Source: JAIRLS01 sp031551455 (GTDB lineage Bacteria > Bacteroidota > Bacteroidia > Bacteroidales > UBA4181). From it: 64,000 bases of DNA. The number at the start of each line of letters is the position of its first letter. Positions within the stretch are counted from its first letter, which is position 1. A program made the translations under genes and the position numbers. The notes under the pieces are model-generated. The model did no database searches and was not told the DNA's origin. It saw nothing but the letters and a program-made list of their open reading frames with translations. Positions 9,033 to 16,556 of this stretch are shown piece by piece. The DNA lies in NCBI GenBank assembly GCA_031551455.1, contig JAVBNP010000006.1, positions 7,909-71,908 on the forward strand, given 5' to 3'.

Positions 9033-10046
9033 TTAACGGGTCCGATTAAAATCGTTCAATGCTTTGTAAAACGCATCGATGTTTTCGAAGCTTACATGCG
9101 GCGGAACGTCGCATCCCGACGAAAGAATATAATTTTTGTACTCCTTGGTGCGTTCCAGCAATTCGTAAACCGTTTTGTACAACTGGTCGGGAGTCATCAT
9201 TTTGATCATACCCACGGGATCGACGTTACCCATGACAAGCAGGTTGCCGGGGCAAGCTTTCAACGCTTCGACCATATTGATGGCATTTCCGAAATGGTAC
9301 GCATTTGCTCCCGTATAAAGCATGGCGTCGGTACATTGTCCCGTATTGCCGCAATTATGCAATACCACCATGAAACTGTCGTCTTGTACGACGGCAATCA
9401 ATGTTTTCAGATATTCGGAAGAAAATTCCTTACAATCGTCGTTAGATAACAAGCCGGCAGCCGGTTCCGCAATCACCACACCGCTGCAACCGACACGTTT
9501 CAGCTCTTTACAATAAGCCGTGATAAATTGAGTACATTTATCCAACAACATTTTGATGGCATCGGGCTCGATGTAACATGCCGTCATGATTTCGGACATG
9601 TCGAATAAACGTCCGGCCAACGAGAACGGACCAATAACACCGGCTAACGTGGGTCTTCCCTTGATTTGCTCCACCACGAGCTTATTCGCTTTCAAATATT
9701 CGGGAACACGACCGGCGGTGAGGGCGGGAACTTTCAGTTTTTCTATTTCTTCGGCTGTGCTTACCAAACGACCCAAAATGTGGGGCATGTCGTTATCGGG
9801 AAATTCTATTTTGCAACCGAAAGCTTCCGCTTCCACGGTCAAATCCATGATTACCGTTGTTGCGGCCGACGGATATTTGTCGCTCAAGGCTTTGATGGCT
9901 TGTGCATGTACTTCTCCGCTTTTCACGGCATCGACCACCCGTTTGCCGATCATTTCGATACCCGGATGCGTCATGATCGGAATGGCGCTGCGTTTTTTAT
10001 CCGCAACGATTTGCTCCATCCATTTTTTCATATTCATTGTTTCCAT
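9033..10046 (-). CDS. UroD-family corrinoid methyltransferase (MtaA/MtbA type)
   Basis: 337 residues in the UroD family, with the complete zinc signature of corrinoid methyltransferases: VLHNCGNT (His 230, Cys 232) and SSGCDVPPH (Cys 312). METMNMKKWMEQIVADKKR offers Met at residues 1, 4 and 6; the first was kept. Known for MtaA, MtbA and CmuA relatives: transfer of a methyl group to or from a Co(I) corrinoid protein, with Zn activating a thiolate or similar nucleophile. The corrinoid protein is 26 bp upstream in the same operon, the usual pairing. Whether the acceptor is a folate, coenzyme M or another thiol cannot be read. Confidence 0.86.
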   Translation of the reverse strand: METMNMKKWMEQIVADKKRSAIPIMTHPGIEMIGKRVVDAVKSGEVHAQAIKALSDKYPSAATTVIMDLTVEAEAFGCKIEFPDNDMPHILGRLVSTAEEIEKLKVPALTAGRVPEYLKANKLVVEQIKGRPTLAGVIGPFSLAGRLFDMSEIMTACYIEPDAIKMLLDKCTQFITAYCKELKRVGCSGVVIAEPAAGLLSNDDCKEFSSEYLKTLIAVVQDDSFMVVLHNCGNTGQCTDAMLYTGANAYHFGNAINMVEALKACPGNLLVMGNVDPVGMIKMMTPDQLYKTVYELLERTKEYKNYILSSGCDVPPHVSFENIDAFYKALNDFNRTR

Positions 10047-10072
10047 CTTCTGTTCTTTTTAAAAGGTTGCGA

Positions 10073-10741
10073 TTAAGCGGTCAAACGATCCAAAATATCG
10101 ACCAATGCCTGAGGTTCGGACGAATAATAATCCGCGCCGATTTTCTTGGCGAATTCGTTATTTAACGGAGCTCCGCCGATACAGGTAACAGCTTTCGGGA
10201 ACTCGGCTTTGATCGCTTTGTTGATTTTTTCCATGTTCACCATGGTAGTGGTAAGAAGAGCCGACATGCCGACAAAGGCGTCGGGATTCTCTTTGATGGC
10301 GGCAATGAACTTTTCCGCCGAAACGTCCACACCGAGATCGATTACTTCGTAACCGTTGCCTTCAACGATCATGCTCACCAAATTTTTTCCGATATCGTGC
10401 AAATCGCCTTCTACCGTGCCGATGATGAATTTTCCTTTACGTTTTACCGATCCGTCGTTGAAGAATTTTTTCAAGTGGGCCATGGCTCCGCTCATGGCTT
10501 TGGCGCTCATCAACACTTGGGGCACGAAAACCTTATTTTCTCTGAACTTTACGCCCACTTTGCCCATACCTTCAATCAATCCGTGCGTAAGAATTTCGCC
10601 GGGACTAACGCCTTCGTTCAACGCTTGCACCGTAAGTTCGTCGGCGCCGGGTTGACCTTTCATGTCGGGGGGATAAGGAGAAGTTTGGTTGATCTTTCCG
10701 AATTCCACGCATTTCGCAATTTGTTCCAAAATACTACTCAT
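10073..10741 (-). CDS. Methyltransferase cognate corrinoid protein (MtaC/MtbC type)
   Basis: 222 residues from the ATG at 10741 (MSSILEQIAKCVEFGK). An N-terminal helical cap (about 1-95) precedes a B12-binding Rossmann domain. The cobalt-ligand motif is GDLHDIGKNLV, with His 115 as the lower ligand. Other B12-fold marks are VIDLGVDVS, GMSALLTTTM and IGGAPLN. Known for the family: it carries the methyl group on cobalt between a substrate-specific and a carrier-specific methyltransferase in the cytoplasm. The operon has two UroD-type proteins that could fill these roles. No reductive activator (RamA/DUF4445 type) or MtrH-like folate methyltransferase is visible in the window. Confidence 0.92.
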   Translation of the reverse strand: MSSILEQIAKCVEFGKINQTSPYPPDMKGQPGADELTVQALNEGVSPGEILTHGLIEGMGKVGVKFRENKVFVPQVLMSAKAMSGAMAHLKKFFNDGSVKRKGKFIIGTVEGDLHDIGKNLVSMIVEGNGYEVIDLGVDVSAEKFIAAIKENPDAFVGMSALLTTTMVNMEKINKAIKAEFPKAVTCIGGAPLNNEFAKKIGADYYSSEPQALVDILDRLTA

Positions 10742-10765
10742 AGTTCCAAAATTTAAATTCAATAT

Positions 10766-11515
10766 TTATAATTCTTTTATTTTAATGTTTTTATATGACA
10801 CTTTGTCGCCATGATCCTGTAACAGGATATAGCCTTCGGCAACTTCGCCGTATCCCGCTTTATCTTTGAATTTGGATTTTTGTACCAACGCCTTGAATTC
10901 GTCGCTGCCCAATACATAACTCAGCATTAATTCGCCGTTTAACCAATGTTCCACATGTCTGTCTTTGCTGACGATGCGACCACTGTTCCATTCGCCCGTG
11001 GGGTTGACTTTTTTTGTGTCCGGAGCTTCAATCAGTTCATATAAACCGCCCAATTTGCAACCTACTGGAATTTTATCCGTTTGGAAAATCGGATGTACTC
11101 CGTCGTCGATGATTTGATATTCCGGGCCGAAGACGTAAGCGCTGTTGGGATTTCCCAGCGATTCGTCCACGAAATATTTGATGCCGCTGTTGGCTCCCGG
11201 AGACATTTTGAAATCGAAAGTCAGATCGAAGTTTCCGTATTTTTTCACGGTAACCAAGTCGCCGCCGTTAGCCGATTCTCCTCCTTTGCTTTTTTCGACG
11301 ATCAAACAACCGTCTTCAACTCGCCAACCATGTTTCGGCAGACTATCGGTATAAATACGACGCCAACCGTTCATGGTTTTTCCGTCGAAAAGAAGTTGCC
11401 AACCATCTTTTTTTTCTTTTTCGGTCAATTGATTGTCTGCCGAAGGCGAAGAACCTCCGCAGGAAAAAATAAATGCGCAACAGGCAATGAGAAAAGGGAT
11501 TTGGATGATTTTCAT
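10766..11515 (-). CDS. DUF1080 (3-keto-disaccharide hydrolase type) lipoprotein
   Basis: 249 residues. The start at 11515 gives a lipoprotein signal (MKIIQIPFLIACCAFIFSCGG, Cys about 19). The DUF1080 beta-sandwich follows: DGWQLLFDGKTMNGWRRI, NFDLTFDFKMSPGANSGI, EYQIIDDG, GEWNSGRIV and GEVAEGYILLQDHG. Known for the family: cleavage of 3-keto-glycosides formed by Gfo/Idh oxidoreductases in Bacteroidota, and a lectin-like fold. It is the first gene after the operon promoter at 11561-11568 and lies 24 bp before the corrinoid protein gene. Assignment to the 3-keto pathway rests on family and neighbours. Confidence 0.87.
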   Translation of the reverse strand: MKIIQIPFLIACCAFIFSCGGSSPSADNQLTEKEKKDGWQLLFDGKTMNGWRRIYTDSLPKHGWRVEDGCLIVEKSKGGESANGGDLVTVKKYGNFDLTFDFKMSPGANSGIKYFVDESLGNPNSAYVFGPEYQIIDDGVHPIFQTDKIPVGCKLGGLYELIEAPDTKKVNPTGEWNSGRIVSKDRHVEHWLNGELMLSYVLGSDEFKALVQKSKFKDKAGYGEVAEGYILLQDHGDKVSYKNIKIKEL

Positions 11516-11560
11516 GAGTTTGATTTTTTCGTTAACGGTATTAATTTCGAGATCTACTTG

Positions 11561-11568
11561 CAAATATA
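11561..11568 (-). promoter_or_regulatory. Putative -7 element of the catabolic operon
   Basis: On the minus strand this reads TATATTTG, a full match to the Bacteroidota -7 element TAnnTTTG, 46 bp before the DUF1080 start. No good TTTG sits at the right spacing upstream, so the -33 element is weak. That would suit a regulated promoter. It lies between the regulator gene and the operon. Confidence 0.5.
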
Positions 11569-11593
11569 AGGTTATTGTTTTGAATATCGGCTA

Positions 11594-12613
11594 CTACAAT
11601 GAATTTCTGATAATGACTTTCGTCGGAATATTTTTTTGAACGAATTGTTGCGTTTCGACGAATTGTCGAATTTCGATTCCCATTTGTCTGAAATCGGTGC
11701 TCACGACGGTGATTCCGTTTCGGATGATTTCTTTCATCGGAGTTTCGTTATATGAGATAATCCCGATATCCGTTCCTATTTTATACCCCGCTTCCTCCGA
11801 AAATTTAACAACTTTAATTAAGTCGTTATCCGTTATTACCAAAAAAGCCGAACCTTTTCGAATCATCTCTTTTTCGACCACGGTTTCGGTTGATCTGTAT
11901 ATGCCTGCGGCATCGCACACTCGGGAAAACGAATCTTTGATTTCTTCGGGAAATCCTCTTCCGGGTGGAAATATCAACCGGAAACAATCGTATTTTTTTA
12001 TCCGATCGCTTGCTTGCAATAATGCGTTTATCAATTCATCATCAAACCGTTGACTGATGTACGACGCATCGCTCAAAGCCGGTGGACGAATGATTTGCAA
12101 CAATTTATGTTTGGGAATTTCGTTCAATACTTTTTTTACCGAAGGATGTTGAAAACAGGTAACAAGATACAGTCCGTATAATCCGACATGCTCCTTAATG
12201 ACGGCGCGAAAAACGTCGGGATTGCAATGATGAAAAAACAAGTCCGTCCCGATATTTTTCGATTCGAGTCCCGAAATGATTTCTTTGTACAGAATTTCGT
12301 GATAGGAATCGAAAGAAGTCAAAAAAAGCATCACTTTTAACTGACGATCAACGCCCCTGTTTCCGACGAAATAACCTATTCTGTTTTTTGATTCGATGAC
12401 TCCGTTTTTTTTCAGCTCATTCAATGCTTTCACGACCGTCATGCGGGCAAAACCGGTTTGGGCAATGATATAATTGACGGACGGCAACGGATCACCTCGT
12501 CGCAGTTTTTTTTCGGAAATCATTTGCACGATTCCGTCGATCACTTTCGTTTGCTTTGATTTATTGCCGCCGGCATTGAAAACACCACTCATGGCTGTTC
12601 TATATTTACCCAT
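11594..12613 (-). CDS. GntR-type HTH / LacI-type ligand-binding transcriptional regulator
   Basis: 339 residues. The winged helix-turn-helix of GntR type (about 20-85) shows KLRRGDPLPSVNYIIAQTGF and RMTVVKALNELKKNGVIESK. From about residue 92 a periplasmic-binding-protein-like domain begins (LKVMLFLTSFDSYHEILYKE) and ends with GIISYNETPMKEII and VSTDF, as in LacI-family effector domains. Such chimeras are common sugar-responsive regulators in Bacteroidota. It lies just upstream of, and on the same strand as, the catabolic operon, so it is the likely regulator. An alternative start at 12592 is possible because TACATTTG (12615-12622, minus) would place the -7 element against the longer start. 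Confidence 0.85.
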   Translation of the reverse strand: MGKYRTAMSGVFNAGGNKSKQTKVIDGIVQMISEKKLRRGDPLPSVNYIIAQTGFARMTVVKALNELKKNGVIESKNRIGYFVGNRGVDRQLKVMLFLTSFDSYHEILYKEIISGLESKNIGTDLFFHHCNPDVFRAVIKEHVGLYGLYLVTCFQHPSVKKVLNEIPKHKLLQIIRPPALSDASYISQRFDDELINALLQASDRIKKYDCFRLIFPPGRGFPEEIKDSFSRVCDAAGIYRSTETVVEKEMIRKGSAFLVITDNDLIKVVKFSEEAGYKIGTDIGIISYNETPMKEIIRNGITVVSTDFRQMGIEIRQFVETQQFVQKNIPTKVIIRNSL

Positions 12614-12997
12614 ACAAATGTATTTATTGATTTGTTATATGATAAGCATTTAGAACAGAAAAGCTTCAAGTAGAACAGTAATTTGGAATGATTCCGGATA
12701 ATAATATGTCACAAAGACACGAAGAAGATACAAAAATGAATCGAAATTTTATGTTTACGAGCAGGCTAACGCGTTATCCTTATTTGCGTTTTTCGAAAAG
12801 CATCGATAACGAAATGTGTATTGATGATTTCTGTTAAACAATTGTTTCAAGATATTATGATTTATTTTCTCACAAGGCAAAATCGAATCAAACAAATCGA
12901 ACTCCGTAAAAAATCAACGGGAGCATTAAAATTGATCATACGATTTTTTATCAATTTTAATGCTCCAGAGAAGGATTTTGAACCAAATGTCGGCAGA
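12614..12997. other. Intergenic region without a gene
   Basis: It holds the TACATTTG -7-like element at 12615-12622 (minus) next to the regulator start, and the 17-bp perfect hairpin at 12920-12966. Apart from these it is AT-rich sequence with no plausible coding frame on either strand. Confidence 0.55.
12920..12966 (-). terminator. Perfect 17-bp stem hairpin downstream of cupin gene
   Basis: Arms 12920-12936 and 12950-12966 are exactly complementary over 17 bp (GGAGCATTAAAATTGAT and its complement) around a 13-nt loop. It starts 31 bp after the cupin stop on the minus strand, and a T-rich stretch follows. It is a probable transcription terminator, though the stem is AT-rich. Confidence 0.6.
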
Positions 12998-13531
12998 TCA
13001 ATGATGATGTTCCGCTTCTTCCGAATCTTTTTGGGTTTTATGTACCGTTCCGTGCGGATGTTCCACCGGCGAATAAATCGAGTACAATTTCAACGGTTTA
13101 TCGCCGATGTTGACGAGGTTGTGCCATTTCCCCGCGGGAACAAATACAGCAAAATCTTTGCCCGCCATTTCCGTGAAATCGAGAGCGTCTTCACTGTCCC
13201 CCATCATTACTTTTGCTTTACCGTCTTCGATCCGTAAAAACTGGTCGGTATCCGGATGGCGTTCCAAACCGACATCGCCTCCCACGGGAATGGACATCAA
13301 GGTTACCTGAATTTTCCCGCCTGTCCATAAGGCGGTTCTGAAATTGTCATTGGCGTCGGTGTAAGACTCGATATCCAATACGGTCGGCTCCGCACCGTAA
13401 TCTTTCAACAGCACTTCCGTCTTCGCTATCTTTTCCTCACTTACGGCACTTTTGGGGTTTTGATGGCAAGAAGTTCCAAACAATCCGAAAAAAGGCAAAC
13501 AGAGAACAAATAAAACCGATTTCTTTTTCAT
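12998..13531 (-). CDS. Cupin-domain lipoprotein
   Basis: 177 residues. The lipoprotein signal is MKKKSVLFVLCLPFFGLFGTSC (Cys about 22). A single cupin barrel follows: GGDVGLERHPDTDQFLRIEDGK (motif 1, with His then Asp-x-Gln in place of the usual H-x-H...E) and FVPAGKWHNLVNIG (motif 2 with His). The tail EEAEHHH is His-rich and could bind metal. Such envelope cupins are common in Bacteroidota; the substrate is unknown. It has its own promoter far upstream (13711-13741) and a hairpin terminator downstream, so it is probably monocistronic. Confidence 0.85.
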   Translation of the reverse strand: MKKKSVLFVLCLPFFGLFGTSCHQNPKSAVSEEKIAKTEVLLKDYGAEPTVLDIESYTDANDNFRTALWTGGKIQVTLMSIPVGGDVGLERHPDTDQFLRIEDGKAKVMMGDSEDALDFTEMAGKDFAVFVPAGKWHNLVNIGDKPLKLYSIYSPVEHPHGTVHKTQKDSEEAEHHH

Positions 13532-13710
13532 GGCTTGATGTATTAAAGGTTTATATAGTTATTAACAAACGAACACGCGAATCGGCACATCGAATAAGAA
13601 TATTTTGTTGACAAAATATCGTTTTTTCCTTACATGCGTAAAAAGTTACCAATTATCAATATTTCGTCTTTATTCGGTTGTCTCTTTCCTTAACCCGTAA
13701 ATAATTTTGT

Positions 13711-13741
13711 CAAATATAACGAATTAGATGTTCAATTCAAA
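13711..13741 (-). promoter_or_regulatory. Putative Bacteroidota-type promoter for cupin gene
   Basis: On the minus strand TTTG (13738-13741) and TATATTTG (13711-13718) are separated by 19 bp, matching TTTG-N19-21-TAnnTTTG. Transcription would begin about 170 bp before the cupin start, leaving a long leader whose purpose is unknown. Confidence 0.55.
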
Positions 13742-13791
13742 GATCCGATTTCCAAAAACATAATGTTTTGCTGTCAGCATAATAAAGATAA

Positions 13792-13917
13792 GACTGTCCA
13801 AAAAGCTATTTTTATCTCGTCATTGCGAGCGGTAATGAAGAAATATCTTTGACTATTAGAAGATTACTTCGTCGTTCCTCCTCGCAATGACGTTCATTTC
13901 CGACTTTTTGAACAGTC
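13792..13917. repeat. Nested inverted repeat, REP/MITE-like
   Basis: Outer arms GACTGTCCAAAAAG (13792-13805) and CTTTTTGAACAGTC (13904-13917) are near-complementary. Inner arms CGTCATTGCGAG (13818-13829) and CTCGCAATGACG (13881-13892) are exactly complementary. The 126-bp unit codes for nothing. The layout suggests a dispersed palindromic or miniature mobile element; the inner motif resembles a repeat seen in many bacterial genomes. Confidence 0.6.
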
Positions 13918-13938
13918 GTATCACGTAAAAAATCAAAT

Positions 13939-16125
13939 TTAAAATCCGACTGTCAGTTTAGCCATGAAATTGCGAAACGGTTGCGGGAAAAAATATTTTG
14001 CCGTCCACGCCTCACCAGCGTAATATCCTCTGTAAACCGACGCATTCGAGATATAATCCGCATTCCAAAGGTTGTAAACGGCCATTTGCAGCCCGACGTA
14101 ATACTTTTTGAAATCGATTCGATATTGCGCCACGGCATTGTTGACAAAATATCCGTCCAATCGGCGACCGGCGTTCGACGTATTGTCATAATATTGTTTG
14201 CCGACATATTTTGCCGTCATGCTCACGGATAATCCCTTAATGATCTCATAAGAAACATCGGCCGATCCGACCCATTCGGGAGAGTAGGCCAAATCGGTTG
14301 TACCCAAATGCTCCTCGCGTTGGGGAAGATCGTCGTTGTTCTCATCTTTTACTTCCAAGTATGCCGTATAATCTTTGATCTTGTTGCGGCTGAATGCAAT
14401 GTTTCCGTTAATTTCCAGCTTTCGTATCGGACGTATACCGAAAACAAGTTCAATACCCGCACGGTAACTTTCCGGAACATTTTCCATGAGCGCATAACCC
14501 GTATCGCTGAGTTTTCCGGTATTGACCAATTGATCGGTATAATACATGTAGAACAAATTGGCGCCGAATGACAGCATATTGTTTTTCAGCTCGTACCCTG
14601 CTTCAACATCATACAATGTTTCGGGTTTCGGGAAAGCCGTACCGCCGTATTTGAATGCATCTTTAATGTCGGCTCGCGTCGGCTCGCGTCGACCCACGGC
14701 AAACGAAGCATAGGCACGTTGTCCCGACGCGAAGGCAAAAGTGATTCCCGCTTTCGGATTGAAAAAATCGTAATCGTGCGTCTGAGTGAGGTCGCCGAAA
14801 TCGTCGTCGGGTCCTTTCATGTCGTACCCGATGTGCCGCCATTGAACGTCTCCGAAGACATACCAACGCTTCGCGAGTTGTTGCGTTACCTTCAAGTAAG
14901 CGCCGAGATCGGTTTTATCGCCCGTGTTACGATACCATTCGTACCCGGCAGGGACGAGATCCCGATCTTGCGCCCAAATAATATCGCCGTAATGATCGTT
15001 GTCGAAATAACTTCCCGAAACGCCCAAGTGTGCGCGGGTTTTTTCCGTAACGTACGAAGCCGTTACCGTGCCTCCCCAAAGATGATTATCAAGCCACTTG
15101 CGGCGAACCAAATCGGTCGTATTTGAAGGCAACCCATAATCTTCCAATGCGGCGTCTTCCTTATACTGCTCATAATATCCTTTTCCTCGGACATAGTACA
15201 AAACCGTATTCAATTTAACATGATCGCTAAGTCGTTCTCCGTAATGAAGGTGAACATGTGCTTGGCGGTAATTGTCGGTTTCGTTGTCATAACGGACCAA
15301 TTTACCTTCATTGTCGGTATAAAGTCCCGAAGGATTATAACGCCGATCGGTCGCCATTTTTTCCTCGGGAACACCGTCCCACGAAATGTCCGTGCATTGA
15401 TCGCCGTAAAAAACATTCATTTTAACGGTGCGTTGTCCGGATGAATAACCGCCCGTGAAAAATACCGATTGCTGATCGGAGCCGCCATGTTCAATATATC
15501 CGTCGGTTCGTCCCAACGAATAACGAACATCCGCATTCCAACCGTTTTTGCTGCGCCCCGTCCCCGCGGCTGCATTCAGCTTAAACGTGTTGAAGGAACC
15601 GTAGGCCGCACCGATTTCACCGTACGGATCGATACTTGGTTGCGCCGTTTGCATGTTGAGCGTTGCCCCGAAAGCAGCCGTTCCGTTGGTTGACGTACCC
15701 ACGCCCCGTTGTATCTGCAACGATTGCAACGACGATAATAAATCGGGCATGTTTACCCAAAACACGGATTGGCTTTCGCCGTCGTTTACCGGCACACCGT
15801 CGAAGGTCACGTTAATGCGCGTAGCGTCGCTTCCACGCACACGAAATGATTGATTCCCGATACCGGCGCCGTTTTCCGAAGTCATCACCAACGAAGGACT
15901 AAATCCGATGGCATTGGGGATTTCCGGTAATACCATTATTTTTTCGGCATCCGAAGCTTTAATATCGGTAAAAGTCGTCGGAGTACGACCATCGGCGCGC
16001 GTGGCCGAAATGACTACTTCCGACAGTTCCGCTTGCCGAATCGTATCGATCGGCTGTTTCGGAATTTGAGCATATATGCTCGAAACGCCGCATAATACTG
16101 CGGCAAATAAAATTTCCTTTTTCAT
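13939..16125 (-). CDS. TonB-dependent outer-membrane receptor, probable thiamine/TPP uptake
   Basis: 728 residues from the ATG at 16125. Signal peptide MKKEILFAAVLCGVSSIYAQ; TonB-box-like region LSEVVISATRA; plug domain about 40-165 (IPNAIGFSPSLVM, FRVRGSDATRINVTFDGVP); then a 22-strand-type barrel ending in FRNFMAKLTVGF with a terminal Phe. The gene is preceded by a TPP riboswitch (16290-16376) and a clear promoter. Known: Bacteroidota import thiamine through a riboswitch-controlled TonB receptor. The thiamine role is therefore inferred mainly from the riboswitch. No thiamine biosynthesis gene is adjacent. The barrel gives no ligand clue by itself. Confidence 0.9.
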   Translation of the reverse strand: MKKEILFAAVLCGVSSIYAQIPKQPIDTIRQAELSEVVISATRADGRTPTTFTDIKASDAEKIMVLPEIPNAIGFSPSLVMTSENGAGIGNQSFRVRGSDATRINVTFDGVPVNDGESQSVFWVNMPDLLSSLQSLQIQRGVGTSTNGTAAFGATLNMQTAQPSIDPYGEIGAAYGSFNTFKLNAAAGTGRSKNGWNADVRYSLGRTDGYIEHGGSDQQSVFFTGGYSSGQRTVKMNVFYGDQCTDISWDGVPEEKMATDRRYNPSGLYTDNEGKLVRYDNETDNYRQAHVHLHYGERLSDHVKLNTVLYYVRGKGYYEQYKEDAALEDYGLPSNTTDLVRRKWLDNHLWGGTVTASYVTEKTRAHLGVSGSYFDNDHYGDIIWAQDRDLVPAGYEWYRNTGDKTDLGAYLKVTQQLAKRWYVFGDVQWRHIGYDMKGPDDDFGDLTQTHDYDFFNPKAGITFAFASGQRAYASFAVGRREPTRADIKDAFKYGGTAFPKPETLYDVEAGYELKNNMLSFGANLFYMYYTDQLVNTGKLSDTGYALMENVPESYRAGIELVFGIRPIRKLEINGNIAFSRNKIKDYTAYLEVKDENNDDLPQREEHLGTTDLAYSPEWVGSADVSYEIIKGLSVSMTAKYVGKQYYDNTSNAGRRLDGYFVNNAVAQYRIDFKKYYVGLQMAVYNLWNADYISNASVYRGYYAGEAWTAKYFFPQPFRNFMAKLTVGF

Positions 16126-16289
16126 CAAAACAAGGTTTATCGATCCATGTTTCGAACGTAAGATTTGAGGCCTCTATGAATTACCGATGAGGTAAACACC
16201 TAAAAACTTAACGCTCGAAGCGTGAATCGGGTTCAACAAAAAAGGGGATTGGTGAGATAAAAACGCGATGAAGAAAATTGCCCCGCGGC

Positions 16290-16376
16290 GGCAATCCTTA
16301 TCCCTACGCCGGCATCAACCGGATCAGGTTCAATGGGTATGATCTCAGTCCGTTGCGTACGGACACCCCTAAAAGA
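16290..16376 (-). promoter_or_regulatory. TPP (THI element) riboswitch
   Basis: The minus strand carries the conserved THI-box elements in order: GGGGTGTCCG (P1 side), CTGAGATCATACCC (the CUGAGA pyrimidine-sensing loop), ACCTGATCCGG (the second conserved core) and GTAGGGATAAGGATTG at the 3' side. It begins right after the predicted transcription start and ends about 165 nt before the TonB receptor ATG. Binding of thiamine pyrophosphate should lower receptor expression. The expression platform was not resolved. Confidence 0.93.
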
Positions 16377-16384
16377 TTCGGCCG

Positions 16385-16416
16385 CAAAAGTAGTGTTTTT
16401 TACGGAATTCGACAAA
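16385..16416 (-). promoter_or_regulatory. Bacteroidota promoter driving the TPP riboswitch
   Basis: On the minus strand TTTG (16413-16416), a 20-bp spacer and TACTTTTG (16385-16392) match both promoter elements exactly. The predicted start falls about 16378, immediately before the THI element, so promoter and riboswitch support each other. Confidence 0.8.
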
Positions 16417-16556
16417 TTTTATTTGAATATTGATTTTGAGAAACGGATTTGCATAAATCCTTATCTACAAATTCACAAATAACGCAACAAACAAAAGGGC
16501 CACTCTTGCGAATGACCCTTTCCGGTATTACCTCTTATTTCTTACCTTTTACCTTA

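Larger units (their letters stand above)
13532..13938. other. Intergenic region with promoter and palindromic element
   Basis: About 400 bp without a coding frame. It holds the promoter-like pair at 13711-13741 and the nested inverted repeat at 13792-13917; nothing else was recognised. Confidence 0.55.

Noticed and set aside
12821..13237. 138-codon plus-strand frame overlapping the cupin gene
   Set aside because: It runs through the perfect hairpin at 12920-12966 and antisense to the cupin; its sequence is low-complexity and shows no family.
16233..16415. 60-codon minus-strand frame over the TPP riboswitch
   Set aside because: The DNA is explained by the conserved THI element and its promoter; the peptide has no features.
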